NCBI GenBank assembly: GCA_913049685.1
Contig: CAJWZD010000017.1
Coordinates: 1 to 41,208 of the forward strand
Source: an uncultured Fidelibacterota bacterium
Lineage (GTDB): Bacteria; Fidelibacterota; Marinisomatia; Marinisomatales; TCS55
Length of the DNA: 41,208 nt
Reading direction: 5' to 3'
Position 1 is the stretch's first letter, and each line of letters begins with the position of its first letter. The notes below the pieces were generated by a model. It saw only the letters and a list, made by a program, of their open reading frames with translations. It did not search any database and was not told the origin of the DNA. Of this stretch, positions 33,817-41,208 are shown piece after piece. The position numbers and the translations under genes are program-made.

Positions 33817-36150
33817 ATGAATAACAACACTCTAAAGCAAAAATATTCATCTCACCCTATAAGATCATGGTTTATTGGACAGAGCCTTGATCATCCCCTA
33901 AGATCAATTTTATTCTCCTTATTTGCTACCCTTATAATGGGAGCAGGGGGATTATTTTTTATGATTGATGACGATATGATGAAGCTATTACCATCAGACT
34001 TAGACTCAAAAATATCATGGGATGATATTCAAAATGAATTTGGTAGCACTGAGCTAATTTATATTGCATTTGGTAAAAAAGGTGAATCTGTATTTAATAC
34101 TAAAAGTTTTTCTACTTTGTGGGAACTAACCAAGTCTTTAGAGCAAGAAGATCAAATTGAGGAAGTTGCATCCTTATCCAATATAAGTCGAATTGATAAT
34201 GTAGATGATTTTATGGAGGTAGATAATCTTCAAATAGATCGTAATCTAACCAGTGCTCAAATTGCAGAAATTAAAATATATCTCGAAAAAAATCCTACCA
34301 TCAAAAAAAGATTTATAAGTGAAGACGAAGAATATTTTGCTATATATGCACAGCCCTATGGCAATAAAACTTTTGATCTTTTTTCAAAAGTTGTTGTTGA
34401 TAAAACAAATGATATACTAAAAGACTATGAGATTCATTACGGGGGGAATGCATACATATCTGGGATTATGCCAGGTCTTATACGAAACGATGCCTTAAGT
34501 TTAATGCGTTATGGATTATTAATAATGGTATTCACGCTGCTCTTAAACTTAAGAAGCGTAGCTGGGGTGGCGATGGTTCTAATGGTGATAGTACTATCTC
34601 TATTTTCAATGGTAGGTGGAATGGGGTGGATCTACCATTTCACAGGTTCGAATAAATTCCTGTTTACTCTTGCCAATACTTCAATGCCAATTATTCTACT
34701 TACGATTGCAAATTCAGATGGTGTACATATAGTTTCAAAATTTTTTAGAGAAATGCGCGTCAAAAAAAATACTCGAAGTTCAGTAGCTTCAACTATGGAT
34801 TCATTATTAGTGCCAATTTTTGTAACAACCGTAACAACGGTTTCAGCATTTCTAATCATGACCACTTCACCAATTCAACCCTTGATTGGATATGGAATAA
34901 CTATATCAATTGGAATAATTTGGGCATGGTTTTTAAGCTCACTACTGCTACCAGCTGTTATCAGTCTAAAAAAATGGAATCCGGAGCTCTCAGCATTTAC
35001 CAAGCCTAGTTTTTTTGAGAAACTAGTTGATAAACTTGGTAGTGCGGTTATCAATCATCCAAAGCGTGTCCTTGGGACCGGCTTGGTAATTGTTTCAGTT
35101 GGGCTTGTCGGTGTTACAAAAGTAACCGTGGATGTAAATATGCGTAATTTTTTTAAACCCGGTACAGAAATTCGCGATAGTATGGATTTTATGGATAATG
35201 AAATGAATGGCACTGTTGATATACGCGTACGAGTTGAGGGAGACATTAAAGATCCTATTACATTAAGAGACATGTCAACTTTGCAAACTTTTATGGTTGA
35301 AGATGAGCAGGTTTCAACAAGTTTTTCTATTGCAGATGTAGTAAAGCAAATGCATCGAACTGTTATGGATGATGATCCGGCTTTTGAAACCATTCCAGAA
35401 AGCCGTGGAAAAATAAATAATCTTTTTACTATGTATTCTATGTCTGGAGACCCTGAAGACTTTGAAGAGTTGGTAGACTATGAATATAATGTAGGATTGA
35501 TTACGGCGTTCGCTGATGTAATGTCGACCGAACAAATTTTTAGCTATACGAATCGCTTGAATAATCATATTGATAAGAATTTTAACGATGAAGCAAATAT
35601 TGATGTAACCGGTATGATTGTAGTATTTCGAGATCTAGTGATCTTAATTGTGCGCTCATCATTCATTAGCATTTTTGCATCTCTTCTTGTTATAGGTATA
35701 CTTGCATCTTTATTTTTTAAAAGAGTGCTTTGGGGCGTATTAGCTATTGTCCCATTAACCTCAGCAGTTATAATCAATTTTGGATTTATGGGGTTTTTTG
35801 GGATTGAACTCAGCCATGTTACCGCAATTCTTTCTTCAATTATCATTGGTGTAGGCGTTGATTTTGCGATACACTATATATCCCAATTTAGAAGACTCTC
35901 TCGATCTATGAGCAGCGAAAAAGTAAGTAAAGAGGTTGTTGAGGATGTAGGATACCCTATTGTTCTTGATGCTGCATCTAACATGGGATTTGGCGCATTG
36001 GTATTTTCTGCATTTGTTCCAATTCAATATATTGGAGGGTTAATGGTGTTTGCTATGCTTTCTACTTCACTTGGCACTCTTACAATATTATCTGCAATTA
36101 CTGAATTATTTAAGAAAAGATTAATAGTAAAGGATGATAGTCATGGATAA
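33817..36150 (+). CDS. RND/MMPL-family exporter
   Basis: A 777-residue inner-membrane transporter with the doubled RND layout. The first membrane helix (about 28-50) is followed by a periplasmic domain and five helices (about 220-390, including NSDGVHIVSKFF). Then come a helix near residue 420, a second periplasmic domain, and a final five-helix block (about 615-770, with GVGVDFAIHYISQFRRL). At this length it belongs with the MMPL/HpnN-like lipid exporters rather than the 1000-residue drug-efflux pumps. The genes behind it encode two LolA-like carriers and an outer-membrane barrel, which together suggest export of a lipid or other hydrophobic molecule to the outer membrane. Confidence 0.92.
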   Translation: MNNNTLKQKYSSHPIRSWFIGQSLDHPLRSILFSLFATLIMGAGGLFFMIDDDMMKLLPSDLDSKISWDDIQNEFGSTELIYIAFGKKGESVFNTKSFSTLWELTKSLEQEDQIEEVASLSNISRIDNVDDFMEVDNLQIDRNLTSAQIAEIKIYLEKNPTIKKRFISEDEEYFAIYAQPYGNKTFDLFSKVVVDKTNDILKDYEIHYGGNAYISGIMPGLIRNDALSLMRYGLLIMVFTLLLNLRSVAGVAMVLMVIVLSLFSMVGGMGWIYHFTGSNKFLFTLANTSMPIILLTIANSDGVHIVSKFFREMRVKKNTRSSVASTMDSLLVPIFVTTVTTVSAFLIMTTSPIQPLIGYGITISIGIIWAWFLSSLLLPAVISLKKWNPELSAFTKPSFFEKLVDKLGSAVINHPKRVLGTGLVIVSVGLVGVTKVTVDVNMRNFFKPGTEIRDSMDFMDNEMNGTVDIRVRVEGDIKDPITLRDMSTLQTFMVEDEQVSTSFSIADVVKQMHRTVMDDDPAFETIPESRGKINNLFTMYSMSGDPEDFEELVDYEYNVGLITAFADVMSTEQIFSYTNRLNNHIDKNFNDEANIDVTGMIVVFRDLVILIVRSSFISIFASLLVIGILASLFFKRVLWGVLAIVPLTSAVIINFGFMGFFGIELSHVTAILSSIIIGVGVDFAIHYISQFRRLSRSMSSEKVSKEVVEDVGYPIVLDAASNMGFGALVFSAFVPIQYIGGLMVFAMLSTSLGTLTILSAITELFKKRLIVKDDSHG

Positions 36151-36916
36151 AAAGTATTCCGTTCATTTTAGAACGAACACACTAGCGATATTTTTTTCTG
36201 CTAGCCTTGCGTATGGACAAACCGGTCGCGAAATAGCAATTATGGTGGATGAATTACCATCACCAATTGATCTTAGTAACGAGTCAACTATGGTTTTAAC
36301 TAACTCCAAAGGAAAAAGTCGTACCAATAAGATGATATCAAAAAGCGTGGATGGCAATAAAAAACAAATAACCTGGTTTATTGAACCAAGGGACGACCGT
36401 GGAGTTGCTTTTTTAAAAATTGAACATGATGACAAAGATGATGAGATGCGTATGTGGCTTCCTGACTTTAAAAAGATTAGAAGAATTTCCTCAAAAAGAA
36501 GGGGGGATTCTTTTATGGCATCCGATCTAAGCTACGAAGATCTTGCTAGTCGAGAAATTGATAAATATATTTACAAAAGGAAAGACGATGCGAACATAGA
36601 TGGTGTTGATTGTTTTGTCGTTGAAGTAAGACCTTCTGACAAGGTCGACTCATCTTATCTGAAACACCTTTCATGGATAAATAAGTCAACATTAAGCGTA
36701 GTAAAAGAGGAGTCGTATGATAAACGGGGTGAATTATTGAAAGTTAAAAACTTTACGCATAAAAAAATAAAAGACTACTATATCATGAGCGAAATATATG
36801 TTGAAAACGTTCAAAAAAATCACTCAACCAAACTTACAATTGATAAGATGGAAGTTGATCTTGGTGTAAAAGCTTCTTTGTTTCAAGAAAAAAATTTGAA
36901 AAGATTGCCAAGATAA
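36143..36916 (+). CDS. LolA-like outer-membrane lipoprotein-sorting protein, first copy
   Basis: A 257-residue periplasmic protein. ATG 36143 overlaps the RND gene by 8 nt and has an AAAGGA site at good distance; an ATG at 36134 is too close to that site. The signal peptide ends near AYGQ. The mature part is the LolA-like fold common in MMPL operons: MRMWLPDFKKIRRISSKRRG, SFMASDLSYEDLASREID, and a closing strand region with ASLFQEKNLKRLPR. It probably carries a lipid across the periplasm from the RND protein. The gene at 38229 encodes a paralogue. Confidence 0.87.
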   Translation: MDKKYSVHFRTNTLAIFFSASLAYGQTGREIAIMVDELPSPIDLSNESTMVLTNSKGKSRTNKMISKSVDGNKKQITWFIEPRDDRGVAFLKIEHDDKDDEMRMWLPDFKKIRRISSKRRGDSFMASDLSYEDLASREIDKYIYKRKDDANIDGVDCFVVEVRPSDKVDSSYLKHLSWINKSTLSVVKEESYDKRGELLKVKNFTHKKIKDYYIMSEIYVENVQKNHSTKLTIDKMEVDLGVKASLFQEKNLKRLPR

Positions 36917-36925
36917 ATTCAGATC

Positions 36926-38212
36926 TTGAAGAGAAAAAAAATCACATCCATACTTTTTCTAGCAGCAGGATTGGTGAAAGCTCAGATTTCAGTATCAGGC
37001 GAAATAAATCCATATGTGATGACACGTACCACAAATTCCTCCCAGATAAATCTACCGTTTCGACTCCTCTCATTGGATATGGGATATTCATTCGAACAGT
37101 TTGATTTAAAAACCAATTCTGCCATTGAGCACAGAATCAAAACAAATAAGAGCCAGTATGACTTGAGAGAATTATATTTTGCCTTTTATCCTGAATGGGG
37201 TGAGGTAAAGCTTGGAAAGCAAATTCATTCATGGGGTGCTGCAGATGCAATTAACCCAACCAACAACTTAAATCCCTATGATTATTATTATATGTTCAAA
37301 GTTGGAGCAGGTACCAAAGTAGGAGTTTTGTCGCTCTCTTCAACTTATTATTCAGATAGTTTTCAAATTGAAATTATCGTAAACCCTTATTTTAATAAAA
37401 ATAGAATCCCGTACGATGAAGACGACTTTCCTTTAGCGCCTGAAAATGAACCTGAAGTTAGATATGTACCTGAGGATGAGGTTGAGGTGGGTTTAAGGTT
37501 GCAGACTACATTCAATAGTAGCGACATCAGTATCTCTTTCTTTTCTGGAAACGACAGAGCTCCTAGCCTATTTACCAGTATAATCCCTGAGCCTTATTCA
37601 GATATTTCCATGAATTTTGGGTATAGAAAAACGACAATGCTCGGATCTGATTTTGTAACATTTGTAGGAGATTTTACTGTTAGAGCCGAAGGTGCTATAT
37701 ACAATACCAAAACGCCTTCTATTAAAGATACTGGATTGGGAAATAATTATTTTGAATTGAGAGAAGACGTTCTGTACTCACAGTATGTTCTTCAATTAGA
37801 GTATACCACTCAAAACGATTTAATGCTTTCAGGGCAATTCATTGGAAATAGCATCATAACTGAAGATAGAAAATGGCTTAAAAGCGGAAATGAAATTTTA
37901 TCCAGCAGTATGATAATACCTGAATTCAGCCCAGGGATGGGAACTCCGTTTGCTATGTTTTCAGACAAAGCATTATTAATTAGCTCTAGCGGAGTTCTCA
38001 TGGATGACCAGATTGATATTCAAGGGTCAGTCATGCTCAATCTTGAGAATTCTGGCTCATTTTTAAGTTTTGGAGTGGGATATTCCCCAGTTTTAAACTG
38101 GAAATTAGAAATGGCAACAACACAATTCTCGGGTAACGGTAAACTACAAGATCCCTTCACATTGATGGAAGAATTCAGTCATGTAAGAATAGGCTTATTG
38201 TATAATTTTTGA
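36926..38212 (+). CDS. Outer-membrane beta-barrel protein of the RND/LolA cluster
   Basis: A 428-residue protein. TTG 36926 starts a signal peptide (MKRKKITSILFLAAGLVKAQ); no ATG is available nearby. The mature part is a run of amphipathic strands ending in VRIGLLYNF, as expected of a beta-barrel. GKQIHSWGAADAINPTNNLN resembles the conserved W-G-x-x-D-x-x-N-P region of DUF1302-like and porin-like outer-membrane proteins that accompany MMPL/LolA genes. An acidic loop (about residues 163-190) may be periplasmic or exposed. It could be the outer-membrane exit or acceptor for the exported lipid. Confidence 0.75.
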   Translation: MKRKKITSILFLAAGLVKAQISVSGEINPYVMTRTTNSSQINLPFRLLSLDMGYSFEQFDLKTNSAIEHRIKTNKSQYDLRELYFAFYPEWGEVKLGKQIHSWGAADAINPTNNLNPYDYYYMFKVGAGTKVGVLSLSSTYYSDSFQIEIIVNPYFNKNRIPYDEDDFPLAPENEPEVRYVPEDEVEVGLRLQTTFNSSDISISFFSGNDRAPSLFTSIIPEPYSDISMNFGYRKTTMLGSDFVTFVGDFTVRAEGAIYNTKTPSIKDTGLGNNYFELREDVLYSQYVLQLEYTTQNDLMLSGQFIGNSIITEDRKWLKSGNEILSSSMIIPEFSPGMGTPFAMFSDKALLISSSGVLMDDQIDIQGSVMLNLENSGSFLSFGVGYSPVLNWKLEMATTQFSGNGKLQDPFTLMEEFSHVRIGLLYNF

Positions 38213-38228
38213 TTTCATATATTCTTTT

Positions 38229-39008
38229 ATGCGCCTGAAGACATTTCTAACCTCTTTTTTTATATCAATCAGTATTGGCTTTGCTCAAATATCTGGAGAA
38301 GATGTGATTGCAAAAATGATGGAAAATCCTTCACCATCTGATATTAAAATGAATTTTAAAATGACCTTATTTTCTAATTCTAAAGAGAAAAAGAACAAAA
38401 AGCATTTCCGACTAATGGAGCAGATTGAAAAGCGCTACCAAGATGGAGAGTTTAAATCAAAATTACTTTTGAGATTCATAGAGCCAAAAGAAGTAAGAGG
38501 TCTCAGCTTGTTGAATTGGAGTCGTATTGATCAAAAAAATGATGATCAGTGGTTATATATTCCAAAATTAAGAAAGGTAAAACGAATCCGCCCTTCAGAA
38601 AAATCTCGAAAATTTCAAGGAACCGAATTTACCTATGCAGATTTTATTAATAGAGATATTAGGCTCGATAATTATTCTCTTATAGGAGAAGATATTTTTA
38701 GAGGAAACCCATGTTTTTTAGTGGAGGCGAGATCTATTAACCCCTCAAGCTTTGAAGTTAGAATATTTTGGATAGATAAAACATATTATCTATTAAGAAA
38801 GATTCAATATCTTAATGAGGATCAGGAAAACGCTAAAATTTTAGAAATATTTGATTATGTTAAAAATAATCAATACTGGACTCCAACAAAAAAAATCATG
38901 AAAAACTTATTGAATGGAAATTCTACGGAATTACAAGTAGTTGATATAGAATACGATCAAGGAGTAAAGGACGAATTTTTTTCTGAAAAATATTTAAAGA
39001 GATTTTAA
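38229..39008 (+). CDS. LolA-like outer-membrane lipoprotein-sorting protein, second copy
   Basis: A 259-residue protein with a signal peptide ending in GFAQ. It has the same fold marks as the gene at 36143: LLRFIEPKEVRGLSLLNW, QWLYIPKLRKVKRIRPSEKS, FQGTEFTYADFINRDI, and the closing DEFFSEKYLKRF. This copy is closer to the standard family sequence (WLYIPxxxKVKRI). Two such carriers on either side of one barrel gene may form a pair or serve different lipids. It starts 16 nt after the barrel gene and ends the cluster. Confidence 0.88.
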   Translation: MRLKTFLTSFFISISIGFAQISGEDVIAKMMENPSPSDIKMNFKMTLFSNSKEKKNKKHFRLMEQIEKRYQDGEFKSKLLLRFIEPKEVRGLSLLNWSRIDQKNDDQWLYIPKLRKVKRIRPSEKSRKFQGTEFTYADFINRDIRLDNYSLIGEDIFRGNPCFLVEARSINPSSFEVRIFWIDKTYYLLRKIQYLNEDQENAKILEIFDYVKNNQYWTPTKKIMKNLLNGNSTELQVVDIEYDQGVKDEFFSEKYLKRF

Positions 39009-39052
39009 ATTGATTTAAAGGAGATTTATCTTTAGTTAATATGAATTTTGAA

Positions 39053-39082
39053 TATTAGATGTAATAAAAAATATATCTAATA
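39053..39082 (+). repeat. Inverted repeat before the PAP2 gene
   Basis: TATTAGAT (39053-39060) and ATCTAATA (39075-39082) form a perfect 8-bp AT-rich stem with a 14-nt loop, 4 nt before the TTG start of the PAP2 gene. It could affect translation start or bind a regulator; the low GC content makes it weak. Confidence 0.3.
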
Positions 39083-39086
39083 AGCT

Positions 39087-39614
39087 TTGCAATTTATATT
39101 TTCAAATATTACTCAACTAGACACTTTGTTTTTTAATAAGCTTGTAAAGTTTAGTAAGAAAAAAATCATTTTTAAGTGTTCTCATCTTTTTTCAAGATCT
39201 GCTGATGGTCATTTATATATTATCATCGGATTAATTTTTCCGCTTCTTGATTCAAACATTGGGCTTAAATTTTCTCAAGTTTTAGGGTTTTCTTTTTTAA
39301 TATATTTTCCAATATATCTTGTTCTAAAAAATACTATTAAACGTCCTAGACCCTATCAAAAATTCATAAATGTTGATAATCTAATAGAAGTCCCAGATCG
39401 ATTTAGCTTTCCCTCTGGACACACCGCTTGTTCATTTATTATGGCAACTACTTTGTCATACTTCTTTCCTTTTATATCACTATATATGTTTTTTTGGGCG
39501 TGGATGGTTGGACTAAGTCGCGTTTTACTTGGTGTGCATTATCCAGGAGATGTTTTTGCTGGAATTTTGATTGGAATTTCTTGTGCTTATTTTGGAATTA
39601 ATCTATTGCAATGA
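39087..39614 (+). CDS. PAP2-family membrane phosphatase
   Basis: A 175-residue protein with about five membrane segments. All three parts of the PAP2 active site are present: KNTIKRPRP (81-89), PSGH (109-112) and SRVLLGVHYPGD (144-155). Such enzymes remove phosphate from lipids, including undecaprenyl pyrophosphate, phosphatidic acid or phosphatidylglycerol phosphate. TTG 39087 is the only plausible start, without a ribosome site. The glycosyltransferase gene overlaps its stop by 4 nt, and a LpxH-like gene follows two genes later, suggesting envelope lipid or lipid-linked sugar metabolism. Confidence 0.88.
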   Translation: MQFIFSNITQLDTLFFNKLVKFSKKKIIFKCSHLFSRSADGHLYIIIGLIFPLLDSNIGLKFSQVLGFSFLIYFPIYLVLKNTIKRPRPYQKFINVDNLIEVPDRFSFPSGHTACSFIMATTLSYFFPFISLYMFFWAWMVGLSRVLLGVHYPGDVFAGILIGISCAYFGINLLQ

Positions 39615-40663
39615 ACATATTGTATGGTGTGCAAGGTACAGGAAATGGTCATATAACCAGAGCATTAGCGATGATTCCATTGTTAAGATCTTCTGGTCAT
39701 AACGTTAAAGTTATTTTTAGCGGTAAAAAAGATAAAGATCTTTTTGGTGTAGAATTATTAAAGCCGTACGAAGTCTATGATGGTTTAACCTTCGCAGTTT
39801 CTAATGGTAAAATAAACTACTTTAAATCATTGACTAATCTTAGGCCTTTTCAATTTTTTAAAGATATTTTTAGCTTTAATCTTCAAGATATTGATTTAAT
39901 TATTTCTGATTTTGAGCCAATTACAGCATGGGCAGCAAAATTTAGAGGCATAAAATCAATTGGTATTGGACATCAGTATGCATTCTTTTATAATATTCCA
40001 ATGAAAGGAGAAAATTTATTCACTAAATTCATAATTAGGAACTTTGCACCAACTGAATTACAAATAGGAATGCATTGGTATCATTTTAATCAGAAAATTT
40101 TTCCGCCTATTTTTCCTGAATTCGATTTAACTGCAAACCAATCTTCTGAAAATAAGGTTTTGGTTTATCTTCCATTTGAAAATTTAGAAAAAATCGTTGA
40201 GTTTTTGAGCCCAGTTAAGAGCCATGATTTTCATATTTATTATGACGTTGATACCCAAATCATTAAAAATAACTTATTCATTAAGCCTTTTTCAAGAAAA
40301 GGGTTTAAAAAAGATCTTTTATCTGCTGAAAGGGTCATTTGTAACTCAGGTTTTGAACTTCCAAGCGAATCATTGTTCTTAGGTAAGAATATATTAGTTA
40401 AACCGCTAATTGGTCAAATGGAGCAAGAATCGAATGCAGTTGCTATCGAGCAATTGGGATTGGGGTCTGTAATGAATGATTTGGATTATAACATTTTAAA
40501 AAATTGGATCCAAAAGCCTAAGGTTAAACCAATTAATTATCCAAATACTGCAAAAGAAATTGTAAATATAATTAATAATATGAAATTTGATCAAATTGAT
40601 AAATTATCAAAAGATATTTGGAAAAATGAAAAATTAGGGGAACATAAACTATTCCGAATTTGA
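39611..40663 (+). CDS. MJ1255/VC2487-type glycosyltransferase
   Basis: A 350-residue GT-B-fold protein. The N-terminus MNILYGVQGTGNGHITRAL carries the GxGHxxR motif near the acceptor site, as in MurG-like enzymes. The C-terminal half has ICNSGFELPSESLFLGK and PLIGQMEQESNA, the nucleotide-sugar site with the conserved E-Q-x-x-N-A pattern of this family. Sugar donor and acceptor are unknown; the PAP2 and LpxH-like neighbours point to a lipid acceptor. ATG 39611 overlaps the PAP2 stop (ATGA), and the ArsC gene starts immediately after its own stop, so translation is coupled along the unit. Confidence 0.86.
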   Translation: MNILYGVQGTGNGHITRALAMIPLLRSSGHNVKVIFSGKKDKDLFGVELLKPYEVYDGLTFAVSNGKINYFKSLTNLRPFQFFKDIFSFNLQDIDLIISDFEPITAWAAKFRGIKSIGIGHQYAFFYNIPMKGENLFTKFIIRNFAPTELQIGMHWYHFNQKIFPPIFPEFDLTANQSSENKVLVYLPFENLEKIVEFLSPVKSHDFHIYYDVDTQIIKNNLFIKPFSRKGFKKDLLSAERVICNSGFELPSESLFLGKNILVKPLIGQMEQESNAVAIEQLGLGSVMNDLDYNILKNWIQKPKVKPINYPNTAKEIVNIINNMKFDQIDKLSKDIWKNEKLGEHKLFRI

Positions 40664-41092
40664 ATGATGGTAGTTAAGAAAAAAATATTATTTGTCTGTA
40701 CAGGAAACTCATGTCGATCTCAAATTGCTCATGGATTAATGAATAAATTTGCTGGTGAAAAATTTGAAATATATAGCGCTGGTCTTTCCCCAAGCAAAGT
40801 CCATCCTATGGCAATTAAAGTCATGCATGAAATAGATATTGATATTTCTAATCATACATCAGATCATTTGGATGATTATCTATCTCAAAACATAGATATT
40901 GTAATTACAACGTGTGATAATGCAAGTGAATCCTGTCCCGTTTTTCCAGGACAAACAATGAAGTATCATTGGAGCATTGAAGACCCATTTGAAAGTTGGG
41001 ATATAAATGCTAGCAACATTTATTTGTTTAGAGAAACTAGAGATAAAATCGAGAGAAAAATTAAATCGTTCTTAAAAAATCAGCAATCATAA
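40664..41092 (+). CDS. arsC: Arsenate reductase, thioredoxin-coupled (LMW-PTP fold)
   Basis: A 142-residue protein of the low-molecular-weight phosphatase fold. The P-loop CTGNSCRS starts at Cys12, and the redox pair Cys84 and Cys91 (TTCDNASESC) sits at the same 7-residue spacing as Cys82 and Cys89 of the Staphylococcus pI258 ArsC. HWSIEDP contains the catalytic Asp. It reduces arsenate to arsenite using thioredoxin. The three Cys separate it from plain tyrosine phosphatases. No arsenite pump or ArsR gene is nearby; the gene sits in a lipid or glycan unit, directly after the glycosyltransferase stop. Confidence 0.9.
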   Translation: MMVVKKKILFVCTGNSCRSQIAHGLMNKFAGEKFEIYSAGLSPSKVHPMAIKVMHEIDIDISNHTSDHLDDYLSQNIDIVITTCDNASESCPVFPGQTMKYHWSIEDPFESWDINASNIYLFRETRDKIERKIKSFLKNQQS

Positions 41093-41098
41093 GCCGTG

Positions 41099-41208
41099 AT
41101 GGATAAATTACAATTGAAAAAAGTGAAAATAGATGCACTTTTTTTGTCAGATATTCACTTAGGTTCTAAGGGATGTGATGCAGAATCACTACTAATGATA
41201 TTAAAAAA
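41099..41208 (+). CDS. LpxH-like metallophosphoesterase, 5' part
   Basis: The first 36 codons of a gene running off the right edge. ALFLSDIHLGSKGCDAESLL matches the start of the UDP-2,3-diacylglucosamine diphosphatase group (lipid A synthesis) of calcineurin-like phosphoesterases; SDIHLG supplies the first metal-binding Asp and His. ATG 41099 lies 6 nt after the ArsC stop, with an in-frame GTG just before it. The group includes relatives outside lipid A synthesis, so the exact reaction is open. Confidence 0.8.
   Translation, partial: MDKLQLKKVKIDALFLSDIHLGSKGCDAESLLMILK

Noticed and set aside
35055-35393. 112-codon minus-strand frame inside the RND gene
   Set aside because: Serine- and threonine-rich antisense translation of a well-supported exporter, with no protein-like features.
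1-41208. CRISPR array, tRNA, rRNA, insertion sequence or phage attachment site
   Set aside because: Reading both strands, I saw no regularly spaced direct repeats, cloverleaf-like sequence, transposase, integrase or long terminal repeats.

Overview
This 41.2 kb window is AT-rich bacterial DNA, densely coded on both strands. I found no rRNA, tRNA, CRISPR array, integrase or insertion sequence. Many exported proteins have signal peptides ending in FGQ, YGQ or FAQ or a lipobox. There is a SusC/SusD pair, several outer-membrane barrels, and a LpxH-like lipid A gene at the right edge. This fits a Gram-negative of the Bacteroidota/FCB group. A marine Neomarinimicrobiota (SAR406)-type organism is my best guess from overall style, not from a marker gene. 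Six genes appear to start with TTG, and many lack a Shine-Dalgarno site.

Layout, left to right. (1) 1-4207: the end of an LVIVD-type propeller gene, a small exported protein, a lipoprotein prolyl oligopeptidase, and a convergent lipoprotein formamidase-family gene. (2) 4208-8743: an isolated SusC/SusD unit. It has its own promoter-like site, an attenuator-like leader and a strong closing terminator. (3) 8765-15209: a CPBP protease, a secreted PHP phosphoesterase, an aldehyde dehydrogenase, a GT39/GtrA membrane pair on the minus strand, and the tRNA 2-selenouridine synthase gene mnmH. (4) 15374-21526 (minus): a six-gene operon of DoxX, Tat-type Gfo/Idh/MocA dehydrogenase, MFS permease, second Gfo/Idh/MocA, DUF1080 keto-glycoside hydrolase-like lipoprotein and TIM-barrel epimerase/lyase. 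It looks like an oxidative (3-keto) sugar or glycoside catabolic locus. (5) 21690-23655: an M24 Xaa-Pro peptidase and cysteine dioxygenase.

(6) 23656-28869: the most unusual part, a glycolytic cluster. Its first gene encodes an XRE-like helix-turn-helix domain fused to a GAPDH-like domain whose catalytic Cys is Ser. It is followed 1 nt later by an intact GAPDH gene, then a PPi-type phosphofructokinase, a class I aldolase and a small membrane protein. Upstream lie a nested inverted repeat holding a 10-codon ORF with a strong ribosome site, and three TAGTATA-type half-sites overlapping a TATAAT box. I read this as a candidate glycolytic regulator made from a dead GAPDH, with autoregulation. That function is inference.

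(7) 28864-33644 (minus): thiamine pyrophosphokinase, SSS transporter, CYTH protein, exported propeller-like protein, DUF2490-like protein and a DDAH-like hydrolase, packed as one operon. (8) 33817-39008: an RND/MMPL exporter with two LolA-like proteins and an outer-membrane barrel, probably a lipid-export system. (9) 39087-41208: PAP2 phosphatase, MJ1255-type glycosyltransferase, thioredoxin-type ArsC and the start of a LpxH-like phosphoesterase.
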